64,000 nucleotides of DNA from Pararhodobacter aggregans (GCF_003075525.1 NZ_QDDR01000011.1:62001-126000), one strand, 5' to 3'; positions 8,197 through 17,299 are shown, numbered from the stretch's first letter. Notes: generated by a model from the sequence alone, not told the origin. Made by a program: numbers and translations.

Positions 8197-9192
8197 TCAC
8201 TCGACCGAATAGGGGCAGGTGTTGTCCGAGCGGTAATCGTGCACCGCCAGCTCGCCGGACGAGATCGAGGCCTCGGCCGCCGCCAGCGCATCGCGCATCT
8301 CCTGGGTGATCAGCGCGTCGTTGTGCTCGTCCAGAGCCCAGCCCACGCCCCCCGATTGCAGGTTCATCACGTGAACGCCGGTTTCCATCTCCGGACCGGC
8401 GGTGAAAGCGTCGAACACGGCATTGTCGACGCGCTTCATCATCGAGGTCAGGACCTGGCCCGGGTGCAGGTAGTTCTGGTTCGAATCGACGCCGATCGAC
8501 AGGATGCCGTCATCGACCGCCCGCTGCAGGACGCCGACGCCCGTGCCGCCCGCCGCCGCGAAGACCACGTCCGAGCCCTGGCTGATCTGCGCCGCGGTGA
8601 TCTCGCTGCCGCGCACCGGGTCGTTCCAGGCGGCGGGGGTGGTGCCGGTGTAGTTGACGATCACGTTGATGTCGGCATTGGCCGCATGCGCGCCCTGGGC
8701 ATAGCCGCAGGCAAAGGCGCGGATCAGCGGCACGTCCATGCCACCGACGAAGCTGACGGTGTTGCTCTCGGTGGCCATGCCCGCGGCCATGCCGACCAGA
8801 TACGACCCTTCCTGCTCGGAGAAGAGCACCGAGCGGACGTTCGGCAGATCGACCACGCCGTCGATGATGACGAAGGTGGTGTCCGGATAATCGGCGGCGA
8901 CGACTTCAAGCGGCGTCGCCATCGAGAAGCCCGTCATGACGACCGGGTTGTAGCCCGCCTCGGCGAAGCGGCGGATCGCCTGCTCGCGCTGGGTCTCGGA
9001 CTGCAGCTCGATGTCGCGGAACTCCATGCCGGTCTCTTCGGCCCAGCGCATCGCCCCGGTATAGGCCATCTCGTTGAAGGATTTGTCGAACTTGCCGCCA
9101 AGGTCATAGATCAGCGCGGGCTCGGCCCAGGCAGCACCAGCCGTCAGCGCAGCCACGGCGGTCGCGCCGAGAAGGGTACGGGTGAGTTTCAT
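8197..9192 (-). CDS. BMP family substrate-binding protein
   Basis: This 331-residue periplasmic protein has an N-terminal signal peptide (LLGATAVAALTAGAAWA) without a lipobox cysteine. Family features follow: DLGGKFDKSFNEMAYTG, a central ADYPDTTFVIIDG strand, VSFVGGMDVPLIRAF, and GVDSNQNYL. BMP (PnrA-like) proteins bind purine nucleosides or related ligands and feed the ABC permeases encoded just downstream. Two cysteines in the mature part (FACGYAQG and NTCPYS) could form a disulfide. It is the first gene of the operon, with a good sigma70-like promoter about 90 bp upstream. Confidence 0.9.
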   Translation of the reverse strand: MKLTRTLLGATAVAALTAGAAWAEPALIYDLGGKFDKSFNEMAYTGAMRWAEETGMEFRDIELQSETQREQAIRRFAEAGYNPVVMTGFSMATPLEVVAADYPDTTFVIIDGVVDLPNVRSVLFSEQEGSYLVGMAAGMATESNTVSFVGGMDVPLIRAFACGYAQGAHAANADINVIVNYTGTTPAAWNDPVRGSEITAAQISQGSDVVFAAAGGTGVGVLQRAVDDGILSIGVDSNQNYLHPGQVLTSMMKRVDNAVFDAFTAGPEMETGVHVMNLQSGGVGWALDEHNDALITQEMRDALAAAEASISSGELAVHDYRSDNTCPYSVE

Positions 9193-9274
9193 GGTTTTTG
9201 TCTCCCAGTTGGGTCGTCAATGGCCGCAGGCTGTCGGCCCGTCGCGGCTGAGCCGAAGTTTCGGATCATGGGCA

Positions 9275-9304
9275 ATCTAGGTCCACGCGCGTATGGCCCG
9301 TCAA
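9275..9304 (-). promoter_or_regulatory. Promoter of the BMP/nucleoside ABC operon
   Basis: On the minus strand a -35 box TTGACG (9304-9299) and a -10 box CTAGAT (9280-9275) are separated by 18 bp, about 80 bp before the ATG of the binding-protein gene. I looked for a purine riboswitch in the leader and saw none. Confidence 0.5.
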
Positions 9305-9361
9305 GCGAATTTTACCAAACGGACAAGGAAGGGAATCGTCTGGCCATCAGCAGGTTAATTC

Positions 9362-9781
9362 TCAGGCGAGCGACTTGCAAAGGATCAATGCGGCGATCTT
9401 TTCGCCCCCTGGCGCGACGTAATAGCCGGGCCGCCGCCCCTGCCGGGTCCAGCCACAGGCGGCATAGAGGGCCCGTGCCGCAGCGTTATCCTCGGCCACC
9501 TCGAGGAAGGCGCAGAGCGCCCCCCGCTCCCGGGCCGCACGGTCGAATCCCGCCAGACAGGCCCGCGCCAGACCCTGCCGCCGCGCGCCCGGATCGGTGG
9601 CCAGCGTCAGAAGCTCCGCCTCGCCGGCCACCACCCGTCCAAGCGCAAAGGCCCGCCCCCCCGGATCGGCCAAGAGGGACACGGTGGGACTGGCCAGCAA
9701 CCCGGCAAAGGAGGCCGCACTCCAGGGCGGAGGCGCGGTGAAGGCGGCGGCATGGAGGGCGGCGAGGTCTTCAGGGCTCAT
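9362..9781 (-). CDS. rimI: Ribosomal-protein-alanine N-acetyltransferase-like GNAT protein
   Basis: This 139-residue protein has the GNAT fold: ELLTLATDPGARRQGLARACL contains the acetyl-CoA pyrophosphate loop (R/Q-x-x-G-x-A near residues 67-72), then LEVAEDNAAARALYAACGW, the strand-helix typical of RimI. RimI acetylates the N-terminus of ribosomal protein S18. The start at 9781 was chosen because MSPEDLAALHAAAF is the normal RimI beginning; in-frame sequence further upstream is repeat DNA. RimI usually lies directly after tsaB, but here a GC-rich intergenic repeat separates them. Confidence 0.8.
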   Translation of the reverse strand: MSPEDLAALHAAAFTAPPPWSAASFAGLLASPTVSLLADPGGRAFALGRVVAGEAELLTLATDPGARRQGLARACLAGFDRAARERGALCAFLEVAEDNAAARALYAACGWTRQGRRPGYYVAPGGEKIAALILCKSLA

Positions 9782-9860
9782 GCGCCTGACTAGCCCGCCC
9801 CGCGCAGCCCGGCAACGGGGGAGGTGTTTCGCCCTCCTCCCCCGCTGGCGCGGGCTCGTC

Positions 9861-10123
9861 GGGCGACCAACGGCGCGGCGTGCCGCCGCGCCGAAACAGA
9901 AAGGGGGGCCGTCTGCCCCCCCTCTTGGCCTGACGGCCAATTCACCCCCCGAGGATATTTGCAGAACGAAGATGTGAGTTAGGAAGGCGCTAATCCGCCA
10001 TCTCCGTTCCTTAAATATCCTCGGGGGTCCGGGGGCAGAAGGCCCCCGGGGCTGCCACAATCGCTGCCCTCTCCGCGGCGGGAGGCGCGCGGGGTGGGCG
10101 GGTGGGAGCGTGCCTCCCGCCGC
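9861..10123. repeat. Modular GC-rich intergenic repeat, copy A (fills the 9782-10133 gap)
   Basis: The 352-bp gap between tsaB and rimI holds a composite element and no gene. The left module (9861-9950) contains CGGCGCGGCGTGCCGCCGCG and CTCTTGGCCTGACGGCCAAT; then comes a 24-bp core GAGGATATTTGC... at 9951-9974. About 40 unique bases separate this from a partial inverted core (AAATATCCTCGGGGG, 10013-10027) and a right module with a perfect 12-bp inverted repeat GCGGCGGGAGGC / GCCTCCCGCCGC (10075-10086 and 10112-10123). Copy C at 24974-25243 has the same module order. Confidence 0.8.
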
Positions 10124-10133
10124 GGGGCGCCAG

Positions 10134-10715
10134 TCAGCCGATCAAGACCGGCGGCGGCTCGGAGGACGGGGCGGCATCGGCGTCGCGCAGATAGAGCGGG
10201 GCCGGGCGCGGTTGCGGGGTTCCCTGACGGGCGCGCGCGAGTTGGGCGATCGCCAGGGCGAGGGGATGCGCGGGCGGAGTCAGGCCCTCGCCAATTGCCT
10301 CGGCCGGGGGCGTATCGGTCTGGACCGGCGCCTCACCCGGCATGGCCATCCAGGAGCGGCCGCGCAGCGCGGGCACGATCACCGGCAGCAGCGGGCCGCC
10401 CAGCGCCATCGCCTCGAACCGGGTCACGCCGATGGCCGGAATGCCCAGCCCCAGCGCCAGCCCCCGGGCCATCGCCGTGGCGATGCGGATGCCGGTGAAA
10501 TTGCCGGGGCCGGTGCCGACGCCCAGCGCGCTGAGGTCCTGCCAGCCCAATCCGGCCTCGGCCAGGGCGCCCGCCAGCACCCCGGGCAGCGCCTCGCCCT
10601 GCCCTTTCGCCATCTCGATCCGCCGCAGCGCCAGGGTCTCGTCACCCCGGATCACCGCGGCCTCGATCCAGGGTCCCGAGCTGTCGAAGCCCAGGATCAC
10701 CGGGTCAGACAGCAA
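10134..10715 (-). CDS. tsaB: tRNA threonylcarbamoyladenosine biosynthesis protein TsaB
   Basis: This 193-residue protein is TsaB, the inactive Kae1-like partner of TsaD in t6A37 tRNA modification. It has ILGFDSSGPWIEAAV at the N-terminus and the family signature VGTGPGNFTGIRIATAMARG near residue 66. The start is a TTG at 10715, supported by GAGGTG 7 nt upstream; the next in-frame option is a GTG at 10700 without a ribosome site. It overlaps the 3' end of the NifU-like gene by 11 bp, so the two are coupled. The C-terminus is Pro-rich. Confidence 0.87.
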   Translation of the reverse strand: MLSDPVILGFDSSGPWIEAAVIRGDETLALRRIEMAKGQGEALPGVLAGALAEAGLGWQDLSALGVGTGPGNFTGIRIATAMARGLALGLGIPAIGVTRFEAMALGGPLLPVIVPALRGRSWMAMPGEAPVQTDTPPAEAIGEGLTPPAHPLALAIAQLARARQGTPQPRPAPLYLRDADAAPSSEPPPVLIG

Positions 10716-11262
10716 CCTGGCGCACCTCGGTCACTTCGGGGATGTAGTGCCGCAGCAGGTTCTCGATGCCCATCTTCAGCGTCATCGTCGACGAGGGGCA
10801 TCCGGCGCAGGCGCCCTTCATGTGCAGATAGACCACCCCCCGGTCAAAACCGTGGAAGGTGATGTCGCCGCCATCCTGCGCCACCGCCGGGCGGACCCGC
10901 GTGTCGAGGAGTTCCTTGATCTGCTCGACCACCACCCCGTCGGGGCCTTCCTGCACGGCATGCGCCGCCTCGGCCTCGCCTTCCAGCGCCGGGCGCCCGG
11001 ATTGGTAATGCTCCAGGATCGCGCCCAGGATCGCCGGCTTGGCATGGGCCCAGTCGGTGGCCTCGGCCTTGGTCACGGTGATGAAATCGGCGCCCAGGAA
11101 CACGCCGGTCACGCCGGGCGCGGCAAAGATCGCCCGGGCCAGCGGCGAGGTTGCGGCGCTGGCGGCATCGGGGAAATCGGCCGTGCCCTGGCCCAGGACG
11201 TCCTGTCCGGGCAGGAACTTCAATGTGGCGGGGTTGGGAGTGGATTCGGTTTGAATGAACAT
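10705..11262 (-). CDS. NifU family Fe-S scaffold protein (Nfu type)
   Basis: This 185-residue protein has an N-terminal Nfu_N domain (MFIQTESTPNPATLKFLPG) and a C-terminal NifU domain with the cluster-binding motif GACAGCPSS (CxxC at about residues 152-155). Nfu proteins carry Fe-S clusters to target apoproteins in the cytoplasm. The start at 11262 follows GGAGG and matches the conserved family beginning. The gene leads an operon with tsaB, which it overlaps by 11 bp. Confidence 0.92.
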   Translation of the reverse strand: MFIQTESTPNPATLKFLPGQDVLGQGTADFPDAASAATSPLARAIFAAPGVTGVFLGADFITVTKAEATDWAHAKPAILGAILEHYQSGRPALEGEAEAAHAVQEGPDGVVVEQIKELLDTRVRPAVAQDGGDITFHGFDRGVVYLHMKGACAGCPSSTMTLKMGIENLLRHYIPEVTEVRQVAV

Positions 11263-11991
11263 GGCGCGCGCCTCCGTTTGAGGGGATATGCGGTCGCGCT
11301 CGGCACGAGTCAAGGAAGGGCGGCTGCGGCCCGGGAGCGCAGCACTCGTTTCGGGGCTTGCCCGGGAGGCAAAGGCGCGGAAGGCCGGCCACCGTCGGCG
11401 TCCCCGTTCTTCGTTTCGCTGTCGCCGGCAGGACAGCCTCCGATGCCTTTGCCCTTTGTCCAATCGGCCGGCCGCAGCCAAGGCGGTCCGCCGCTCCGAG
11501 CGAGCGTTTCCGGGCGCGGGTCCTGGGGCCGGCTCCCGCTGCCCCGGTTGCTCACGGGGCGTCGCGCAGGGTGACGCCTGAACGCGGGGCATCCGAAGCG
11601 ATGCACGATCACGCCCCGCTCTGAAGTCCCCCAGTACGATTTCGGTCGGCGAAAGGAAGAACCCGCCAGCCGCCTGCCCCCCCGGACTCGCCAGAGCGTC
11701 ATCGCCTGCGCTACCGAGGACGGCAGCCGCCGACGTCAGGAGACGGGCACTTCAGGAGACAGTCACCTTGATCGACGCAGGTCAAAAGGCAGTGGCCGCG
11801 ACCGGTTGGAGGGATGCGCAGCCCGAGCCCGGGACCGACACACGGCATCGTGGGCCGAGTGGCGCTGCGCTTCAAGGAACAGGCAACGAGCCGAAGGTCC
11901 AGGAACAAGGCGGTGCCATCCCTGGCACGCGGCAGTGGACAAACCCCGTCTGATCCGCGCTCAAGGCATGACCCGAGACACGCCTTTGTCC
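11263..11991. other. Gene-poor stretch upstream of the NifU-like gene
   Basis: Apart from the leader of the NifU-like gene (good GGAGG just before its ATG) I find no convincing gene in these 729 bases. Open frames on both strands have skewed Arg/Pro/Gly composition, no ribosome site and no family likeness. The sequence still has ordinary high GC. A TTGA and a TCAA half site occur at 11768-11785 but with FNR-incompatible spacing. It may be a decayed gene or a long untranslated region. Confidence 0.5.
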
Positions 11992-12115
11992 CATCTTTGT
12001 TCTGCAAATATCCTCGGGGGTATCCAAAGGGGGTGGAAAACCCCCTTTGGCGGGGGGTGCGGGGGGCTGGCCCCCCGCCATGGTCGCCCGCAGGCCGAAG
12101 GCCCAGGGCGAAACC
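11992..12115. repeat. Modular GC-rich intergenic repeat, copy B
   Basis: An inverted core CATCTTTGTTCTGCAAATAT (continuing TCCTC, 11992-12015) is followed by a module with a hairpin AAAGGGGG / CCCCCTTT, then GGGGGGCTGGCCCCCC, and it ends with AGGGCGAAACC. It lies directly after the stop of the leftward PilZ operon. The same module order recurs in the right half of copy E (35432-35555). Confidence 0.75.
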
Positions 12116-12122
12116 GCTCCCC

Positions 12123-12470
12123 CTACCGCCACTCCCGGGCGCCGGCGGCGCGGGGGGACCAGGGGCGGGCCGGTGCGGCACCGGCTACGCCGCGCAGACG
12201 GGCGATCATCGCGGGCCCGAGCGGCCGGGCGAAGCGCAGCCCGGCGAGGGGGCCGCGGACCCAGCGGACCTCGGCCTTCAGCGGCTCCATCCCCGCCATG
12301 ATCTCCAGCCGCAGGGTCGCGCCCTCTTCCAGCCCCGCCGCCCCGGACAGCCGCGCGCCGGTGCTGCTGACGTTGACGATCTCGGCCCGCTGCCGCCCCT
12401 CTCCGGTCAACGCCACCACCGAGGCGGCGCAGGGGCAGCGGTATTCCCGGTAGCGCGGCGCCGCGCTCAA
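12123..12470 (-). CDS. PilZ domain protein
   Basis: This 115-residue protein has the PilZ c-di-GMP-binding fold: an N-terminal RYREYRCPC segment supplies arginines, and the beta-strand motif IVNVSSTGARLSG matches the (D/N)xSxxG element. PilZ proteins sense cyclic di-GMP. The first arginines are spaced slightly unlike the canonical RxxxR, so ligand binding is not certain. The C-terminus is an Arg/Ala/Pro-rich tail that could be partly spurious. It overlaps the upstream PilZ gene by 4 bp. Confidence 0.72.
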   Translation of the reverse strand: MSAAPRYREYRCPCAASVVALTGEGRQRAEIVNVSSTGARLSGAAGLEEGATLRLEIMAGMEPLKAEVRWVRGPLAGLRFARPLGPAMIARLRGVAGAAPARPWSPRAAGAREWR

Positions 12471-12754
12471 TACAGCACCCGCGAGCCCAGGATCGCCTCG
12501 ATCTCATACTCGCTGAGCGGCTCCTCGAACATCAGGCCGCAGGTATCGTCGAAATGCCAGCGGACCTCGGCCGGGTGCTGGTGGCCGACGCAGAGGATCG
12601 CCACGAAATCCCCGATCCGCAGCATCCGGTCGGGCACGCCCAGTAGCCGTGCCCCGTTCGCGGACACATTCCCCAGCGTCGCATCGAAAAGCCCCATCGG
12701 GGCCCGCACCTGGACCAATGCCCGCGTCGGCAACCGCAGAGCGCGATTCGGCAT
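12467..12754 (-). CDS. PilZ domain protein
   Basis: This 95-residue protein starts at the ATG preceded by GGGAGA. It has RLPTRALVQVRAPMG and LGNVSANGARLLG, again the PilZ element NxSxxG, followed by strands AEVRWHFDDTCGLMFEEPL. Such small PilZ proteins are common in Rhodobacteraceae and are presumed c-di-GMP effectors. It is translationally coupled to a second PilZ gene (4-bp overlap), so the two may work as a pair. It is divergent from clpB, and the heat-shock promoter of clpB lies just upstream. Confidence 0.75.
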   Translation of the reverse strand: MPNRALRLPTRALVQVRAPMGLFDATLGNVSANGARLLGVPDRMLRIGDFVAILCVGHQHPAEVRWHFDDTCGLMFEEPLSEYEIEAILGSRVLY

Positions 12755-12820
12755 ATTCCATCTCCCATCCGGTTTTCGTTCAGCCTGCGGGCATAAGATT
12801 GCCTCGCGGTTAACAGCTCT

Positions 12821-12849
12821 CTTGATCGGCGGTTTTGCGCCCCCCACAT
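12821..12849 (+). promoter_or_regulatory. Heat-shock (sigma32/RpoH) promoter of clpB
   Basis: A CTTGAT -35 element (12821-12826) and a CCCCACAT -10 element (12842-12849), 15 bp apart, fit the RpoH consensus CTTGAA - CCCCAT. They sit about 80 bp upstream of the clpB ATG. Confidence 0.65.
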
Positions 12850-12929
12850 AGGCATCGAGGCCCGCAAGGGGGGATGCGCCGATGGTCGGGCATGCCTCGA
12901 CGGACGGGCGCTTGGAGATGGAGACGACG

Positions 12930-15545
12930 ATGAACCTTGAAAAGTTCACGGAACGCGCTCGCGGGTTCCTTCAGGCCGCGAACACCATTGCCGCGCGGGA
13001 GACCCACCAGCGGCTGACCCCCGAACACCTGCTCAAGGCCCTGATGGACGACGATCAGGGCATGGCCGCCAACCTGATCCGCCGCGCCGGTGGCAACCCC
13101 GAGCGGGTGCGTCAGGCCGTCGATCTGGCGGTGGGCAAGCATCCGAAGGTCTCGGGCGATGCGGGTCAGGTCTATACCGACAGCGCGCTGGTGCGGGTGC
13201 TGGATGAGGCCGAGAAACTGGCCCAGAAGGCGGGCGACAGCTATGTCCCCGTGGAACGCATCCTGATGGCGCTGGCGATGGTGAAATCGCCCGCGAAAGA
13301 GGCGCTGGACGCGGGCGCGGTCACCGCGCAGGGGCTGAACACGGCGATCAACGATGTCCGCAAGGGCCGGACCGCCGACAGCGCCAATGCCGAGGACAGT
13401 TTCGAGGCGTTGAAGAAATACGCCCGCGACCTGACGCAGGCGGCGCGCGACGGCAAGATCGACCCCATCATCGGCCGCGACGAGGAAATCCGCCGCGCCA
13501 TGCAGGTGCTGAGCCGCCGGTCGAAGAACAACCCGGTGCTGATCGGCGAACCGGGCGTGGGCAAGACCGCGATCGCGGAAGGCCTCGCGCTGAGGATCGT
13601 CAACGGCGACGTGCCCGAAAGCCTGCGCGACAAGACCCTGATGGCGCTCGACATGGGCTCGCTGATCGCGGGCGCCAAGTACCGCGGCGAGTTCGAGGAG
13701 CGGCTGAAAGGCGTGCTCAACGAAATCACCGCCGCGGCGGGCGAGATCATCCTCTTCATCGACGAAATGCACACGCTCGTCGGCGCGGGCAAATCCGAGG
13801 GGGCGATGGACGCCGCCAACCTCATCAAACCGGCGCTGGCGCGGGGCGAGCTGCATTGCATCGGCGCCACCACGCTCGATGAATACCGCAAGCATGTGGA
13901 GAAGGACGCGGCGCTGGCCCGTCGCTTCCAGCCGGTGTTCATCGCCGAGCCGACGGTCGAGGACACGATCTCGATCCTGCGGGGCATCAAGGAGAAATAC
14001 GAACTCCACCACGGGATCCGCATCAGCGACTCGGCGCTGGTGGCGGCGGCGACGCTCAGTCATCGCTACATCACTGACCGCTTCCTGCCGGACAAGGCCA
14101 TCGACCTGATGGACGAGGCCGCCGCGCGGCTGCGGATGCAGATCGACTCGAAGCCCGAGGAACTGGACGCGCTGGACCGCGACATCCTGCAAAAGCAGAT
14201 CGAGGTCGAGGCGCTGAAAAAGGAAGACGACGCGGCCAGCCGTGACCGTCTGGCCAAGCTGGAAGTGGAACTGTCGGACCTGCAACAGCAATCTTCGGAA
14301 CTGACCACCGCCTGGCAATCCGAGCGCGACGCGCTGGAAGCCGCGCGGGGGCTGAAAGAGAAGCTGGAGAAGGCGCGCGCCGATCTGGACGGGGCCAAGC
14401 GGACCGGCGATTTCGCCAAGGCCGGGCAGCTGCAATACGGCACGATCCCGGAACTGGAGCGGGCGCTGGCCGAGGCCGAGGCGCGCGATGCGCAGAAGCT
14501 GGTGGGCGACGCCGTCCGGCCCGAGCAGATCGCCGAGGTGGTCGAACGCTGGACCGGCATCCCGACCACGCGGATGCTGGAGGGCGAGCGCGACAAGCTC
14601 CTGCGCATGGAAGAGGGTCTGCACAAGCGGGTCATCGGCCAGAACCACGCGGTCCATGCGGTGGCCAATGCCGTCCGCCGGGCCCGCGCCGGGCTGAACG
14701 ATGAAAACCGCCCGCTGGGCAGCTTCCTGTTCCTGGGCCCGACCGGGGTGGGCAAGACCGAACTGACCAAGGCCGTCGCCGAATTCCTGTTCGACGACGA
14801 TCAGGCGATGGTGCGCATCGACATGTCGGAATACATGGAGAAGCACTCGGTCGCCCGGCTGATCGGCGCGCCGCCCGGCTATGTCGGCTATGACGAAGGC
14901 GGCGTGCTGACCGAAGCGGTGCGGCGCAGGCCCTATCAGGTCGTCTTGTTCGACGAGGTGGAAAAGGCCCATCCCGACGTCTTCAACGTGCTGTTGCAGG
15001 TGCTGGACGACGGGATGCTGACCGACAGCCAGGGCCGGACGGTCGACTTCAAGCAGACGCTCATCATCCTGACCTCGAACCTGGGCTCGCAGGCGCTGAG
15101 CCATCTGCCGGAAGGCGTCGATGCGGCCGAGGCCAAGGAGCATGTGATGGAGGCGGTCCGGGCCCATTTCCGGCCCGAGTTCCTGAACCGTCTGGACGAG
15201 ACGATCATCTTCGACCGCCTGCGTCGGCCGGATATGGACGGGATCGTCAAGATCCAGCTCAAGCGGCTGGAGAAACGGCTGGAATCGCGCAAGATCGTGC
15301 TGGAACTGGACGATGCGGCGCGGGTCTGGCTGGCCGACAAGGGCTATGACCCGGTCTATGGCGCGCGGCCCCTGAAGCGGGTGATCCAGCGCACGTTGCA
15401 GGACCCTCTGGCGCAGATGCTGCTGGCGGGCGACGTGCTGGACGGCTCGACCGTGCCGGTGACGGCAGGGCCCGAAGGGCTGGTGATCGCCGGGCAGGCC
15501 CATGGCGATGCCGGGGACCAGCCGCGGATGAAAGTGGTCCACTGA
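12930..15545 (+). CDS. clpB: ATP-dependent chaperone ClpB
   Basis: This 871-residue AAA+ disaggregase has the ClpB layout: N-domain ([15 protein letters not shown]), first ATPase domain with Walker [10 protein letters not shown] near residue 206 and Walker [15 protein letters not shown], a coiled-coil middle domain at about 410-525, and a second ATPase domain with Walker [10 protein letters not shown] near residue 603. It works with DnaK/DnaJ to dissolve protein aggregates in the cytoplasm. The ATG at 12930 was chosen because the family starts at MNLEKFT and GGAG precedes it. An RpoH-type promoter lies upstream and a strong terminator follows. Confidence 0.96.
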   Translation: MNLEKFTERARGFLQAANTIAARETHQRLTPEHLLKALMDDDQGMAANLIRRAGGNPERVRQAVDLAVGKHPKVSGDAGQVYTDSALVRVLDEAEKLAQKAGDSYVPVERILMALAMVKSPAKEALDAGAVTAQGLNTAINDVRKGRTADSANAEDSFEALKKYARDLTQAARDGKIDPIIGRDEEIRRAMQVLSRRSKNNPVLIGEPGVGKTAIAEGLALRIVNGDVPESLRDKTLMALDMGSLIAGAKYRGEFEERLKGVLNEITAAAGEIILFIDEMHTLVGAGKSEGAMDAANLIKPALARGELHCIGATTLDEYRKHVEKDAALARRFQPVFIAEPTVEDTISILRGIKEKYELHHGIRISDSALVAAATLSHRYITDRFLPDKAIDLMDEAAARLRMQIDSKPEELDALDRDILQKQIEVEALKKEDDAASRDRLAKLEVELSDLQQQSSELTTAWQSERDALEAARGLKEKLEKARADLDGAKRTGDFAKAGQLQYGTIPELERALAEAEARDAQKLVGDAVRPEQIAEVVERWTGIPTTRMLEGERDKLLRMEEGLHKRVIGQNHAVHAVANAVRRARAGLNDENRPLGSFLFLGPTGVGKTELTKAVAEFLFDDDQAMVRIDMSEYMEKHSVARLIGAPPGYVGYDEGGVLTEAVRRRPYQVVLFDEVEKAHPDVFNVLLQVLDDGMLTDSQGRTVDFKQTLIILTSNLGSQALSHLPEGVDAAEAKEHVMEAVRAHFRPEFLNRLDETIIFDRLRRPDMDGIVKIQLKRLEKRLESRKIVLELDDAARVWLADKGYDPVYGARPLKRVIQRTLQDPLAQMLLAGDVLDGSTVPVTAGPEGLVIAGQAHGDAGDQPRMKVVH

Positions 15546-15575
15546 CAGGCCACGCCGGCCTGACGACACAGAGAG

Positions 15576-15602
15576 GGGCGCCGGGAAACCGGCGCCCTTT
15601 TT
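15576..15602 (+). terminator. Rho-independent terminator of clpB
   Basis: A perfect 9-bp stem GGGCGCCGG / CCGGCGCCC with a GAAA tetraloop is followed by TTTTT, 30 nt after the clpB stop. Confidence 0.88.
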
Positions 15603-15733
15603 CCATGCCGCGCCTCGTCTTCCCTGACTCGCCCCCCGCCGCCCCTGCCCCATGCAGATATTCAAAAGTGATGCCGAGTTTTTTAGCGTTTGACTATTTT
15701 TCCATCACATGCGTAAGTTTCGAAAATAATCAT

Positions 15734-15743
15734 ATCATATGAT
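15734..15743. promoter_or_regulatory. Palindrome in the AT-rich region before the amidohydrolase
   Basis: ATCATATGAT is a perfect 10-bp palindrome inside an AT-rich stretch (15660-15760) that contrasts with the GC-rich surroundings. A related TTATGATAT follows. It is a candidate operator for the amidohydrolase gene that starts 53 bp downstream. Confidence 0.35.
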
Positions 15744-15795
15744 TCTCTTATGATATTCGGATCAGAAAGCCATCACCGTCACAGGGAGAGAGACG

Positions 15796-17286
15796 ATGAG
15801 CGACACCAATTCGACCGCGCCGAAAGGCCTCAGCCGCCGGGGGCTTCTGATGGGGAGTGCGGGCCTCGTCGGCGCGGGCCTCGTGGCCGCGCGCGCCAAG
15901 GCGCAGGAGACCGGCGCCAGTGCCATCCCCTCGGGCGGGAACTACCTGCTGAAGGGCGGCATGATCGCCACCATGGACCCGGAGCTGGGCAATCTGCGCG
16001 CGGGCGATATCCATGTGCAGGACGGCCGCATCGTCGCCGTGGCCGCCAGCCTCGATGTGCCGGGCGCCGAGGTGATCGACTGCTCGACCATGCTGGTGAT
16101 GCCCGGCATGGTCGAGACGCATTGGCACATGTGGAACTCGCTGTTCAAGAACATGATCGTCCCCGGCCGGGGCTATGTCGATCTGAAGCGCGGCCTCGGC
16201 CATCACCACCAGCCCGAGGATTACTACAACGCCGTGCGCCTGTGCATGGCCGAGGCGATCGACGCGGGCATCACCACGGTGATGAACTACGCCCATAACA
16301 CCCTCTCGGGCGCCCATGTCGATGCCGAGATCCGCGCCATGGTCGAAAGCGGGCTGCGCGGGCGCTATGCCTATGGCGGTGCCGATCCGACGCCCTCCGA
16401 GCAGACGATGGACCTGCAAGACGCGCTGCGGGCCAACCGCGACTGGTTCGGCGGCGGCAACGAATGGGACGGCCGCGTTGACTACGGCTTTTCGGTCCGC
16501 GCCCCGGGCGGCCTGCCGCTGGTCTGGCGCGAGGAGCTGGGCGTGGCGCGCGACAACAACCTGCCGGTCATCCTGCACGGCGGCCAGTCGCCCGCCGCCA
16601 AGGTCGATGTGGTCGAGATGGACCGCGAGGGCTGGGTGACCGAGCGCATGATCTTCGTGCATTCGCTGCTCTTCACCGCCGAGGACCGCGCGGTTCTGGC
16701 CCGCACCGGGGCCTCGAACTCGATCTCGCTGGGCAATGAATTCGCCCATATCCACCGCACGCGCGAGGCCGATGTCGTGCAGCAGATGATGTTGCAGATG
16801 AACGAGGGGGTGAACGTCTGCCTGTCGTTCGACGCCACCTCGCTCAACCGCGTGTCGATGTTCGAGCAGATGCGGCTGTGCTATGCCACCCTGATCGGCG
16901 AGGCCGAAAGCCCCACCGCCGGGTTCGAGCGCGCAACGCCGACGCAATGCCTGGAGATGGCGACGATCAACGGCGCCCGGGCCTTCGGCTTTGGCGGGCA
17001 CAGCGGCTCGATCACCCCCGGCAAGCAGGCGGATATCATCCTGATCCGCGGCAATGACCTGGGCATGGCGCCGGTCGCCGACCTGCATTCGACGCTGGTC
17101 CATTCGCCCGACAACCGCAACGTCGACACGGTGATCGTCGACGGCAAGTTCCTCAAGCGCGGCGGCCGTCTGCTGTCGGTCGACGCCGAAGAGGTCCGCG
17201 CCCGGGCGGTTGAATCGCTCTACAATGTGCGGATGCGCGCCGGCGGCGATTTCGCCCCGGACGAGGGCGGCCTGCCCCGCATGTGA
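15796..17286 (+). CDS. Tat-exported amidohydrolase (TrzN/cytosine-deaminase-like superfamily)
   Basis: This 496-residue protein begins with a twin-arginine signal (SRRGLLMGSAGLVGAGLV, then AKAQ), so it is probably folded with its metal and exported to the periplasm. The mature part is a metal-dependent amidohydrolase: MPGMVETHWHMWNSL supplies the first HxH, VILHGG and IFVHSLLF later histidines, and LSFDATSL the catalytic Asp. The C-terminal GSITPGKQADIILI closes the beta-sandwich. Most relatives that deaminate or dechlorinate heterocycles are cytoplasmic, so the Tat signal is notable. Substrate is unknown. A terminator follows. Confidence 0.82.
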   Translation: MSDTNSTAPKGLSRRGLLMGSAGLVGAGLVAARAKAQETGASAIPSGGNYLLKGGMIATMDPELGNLRAGDIHVQDGRIVAVAASLDVPGAEVIDCSTMLVMPGMVETHWHMWNSLFKNMIVPGRGYVDLKRGLGHHHQPEDYYNAVRLCMAEAIDAGITTVMNYAHNTLSGAHVDAEIRAMVESGLRGRYAYGGADPTPSEQTMDLQDALRANRDWFGGGNEWDGRVDYGFSVRAPGGLPLVWREELGVARDNNLPVILHGGQSPAAKVDVVEMDREGWVTERMIFVHSLLFTAEDRAVLARTGASNSISLGNEFAHIHRTREADVVQQMMLQMNEGVNVCLSFDATSLNRVSMFEQMRLCYATLIGEAESPTAGFERATPTQCLEMATINGARAFGFGGHSGSITPGKQADIILIRGNDLGMAPVADLHSTLVHSPDNRNVDTVIVDGKFLKRGGRLLSVDAEEVRARAVESLYNVRMRAGGDFAPDEGGLPRM

Positions 17287-17299
17287 GCGGCGCAACCAG

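Noticed and set aside
9193-9361. Possible purine riboswitch before the BMP operon
   Set aside because: None of the conserved purine-riboswitch segments could be found in this short leader; only a promoter is visible.
6817-9741. Very long open frame on the plus strand opposite the nucleoside ABC operon
   Set aside because: It is antisense to well-supported ABC genes, is rich in Arg/Asp/His/Gly as expected from complementary high-GC codons, and has no family likeness.
9782-10060. Upstream extension of the RimI-like protein
   Set aside because: The extra residues are translated repeat DNA and are not part of the GNAT fold; the ATG at 9781 gives the normal length.
11768-11785. TTGA ... TCAA pair resembling an FNR box
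   Set aside because: Half sites are 10 bp apart; an FNR box needs TTGAT-N4-ATCAA spacing.
11310-12181. Overlapping open frames on both strands between the NifU-like and PilZ genes
   Set aside because: No ribosome sites, low-complexity Arg/Pro/Gly composition and partial overlap with repeat copy B.
12810-15665. 951-codon frame opposite clpB
   Set aside because: Antisense shadow of a conserved chaperone gene; composition is typical of mirrored high-GC sequence.
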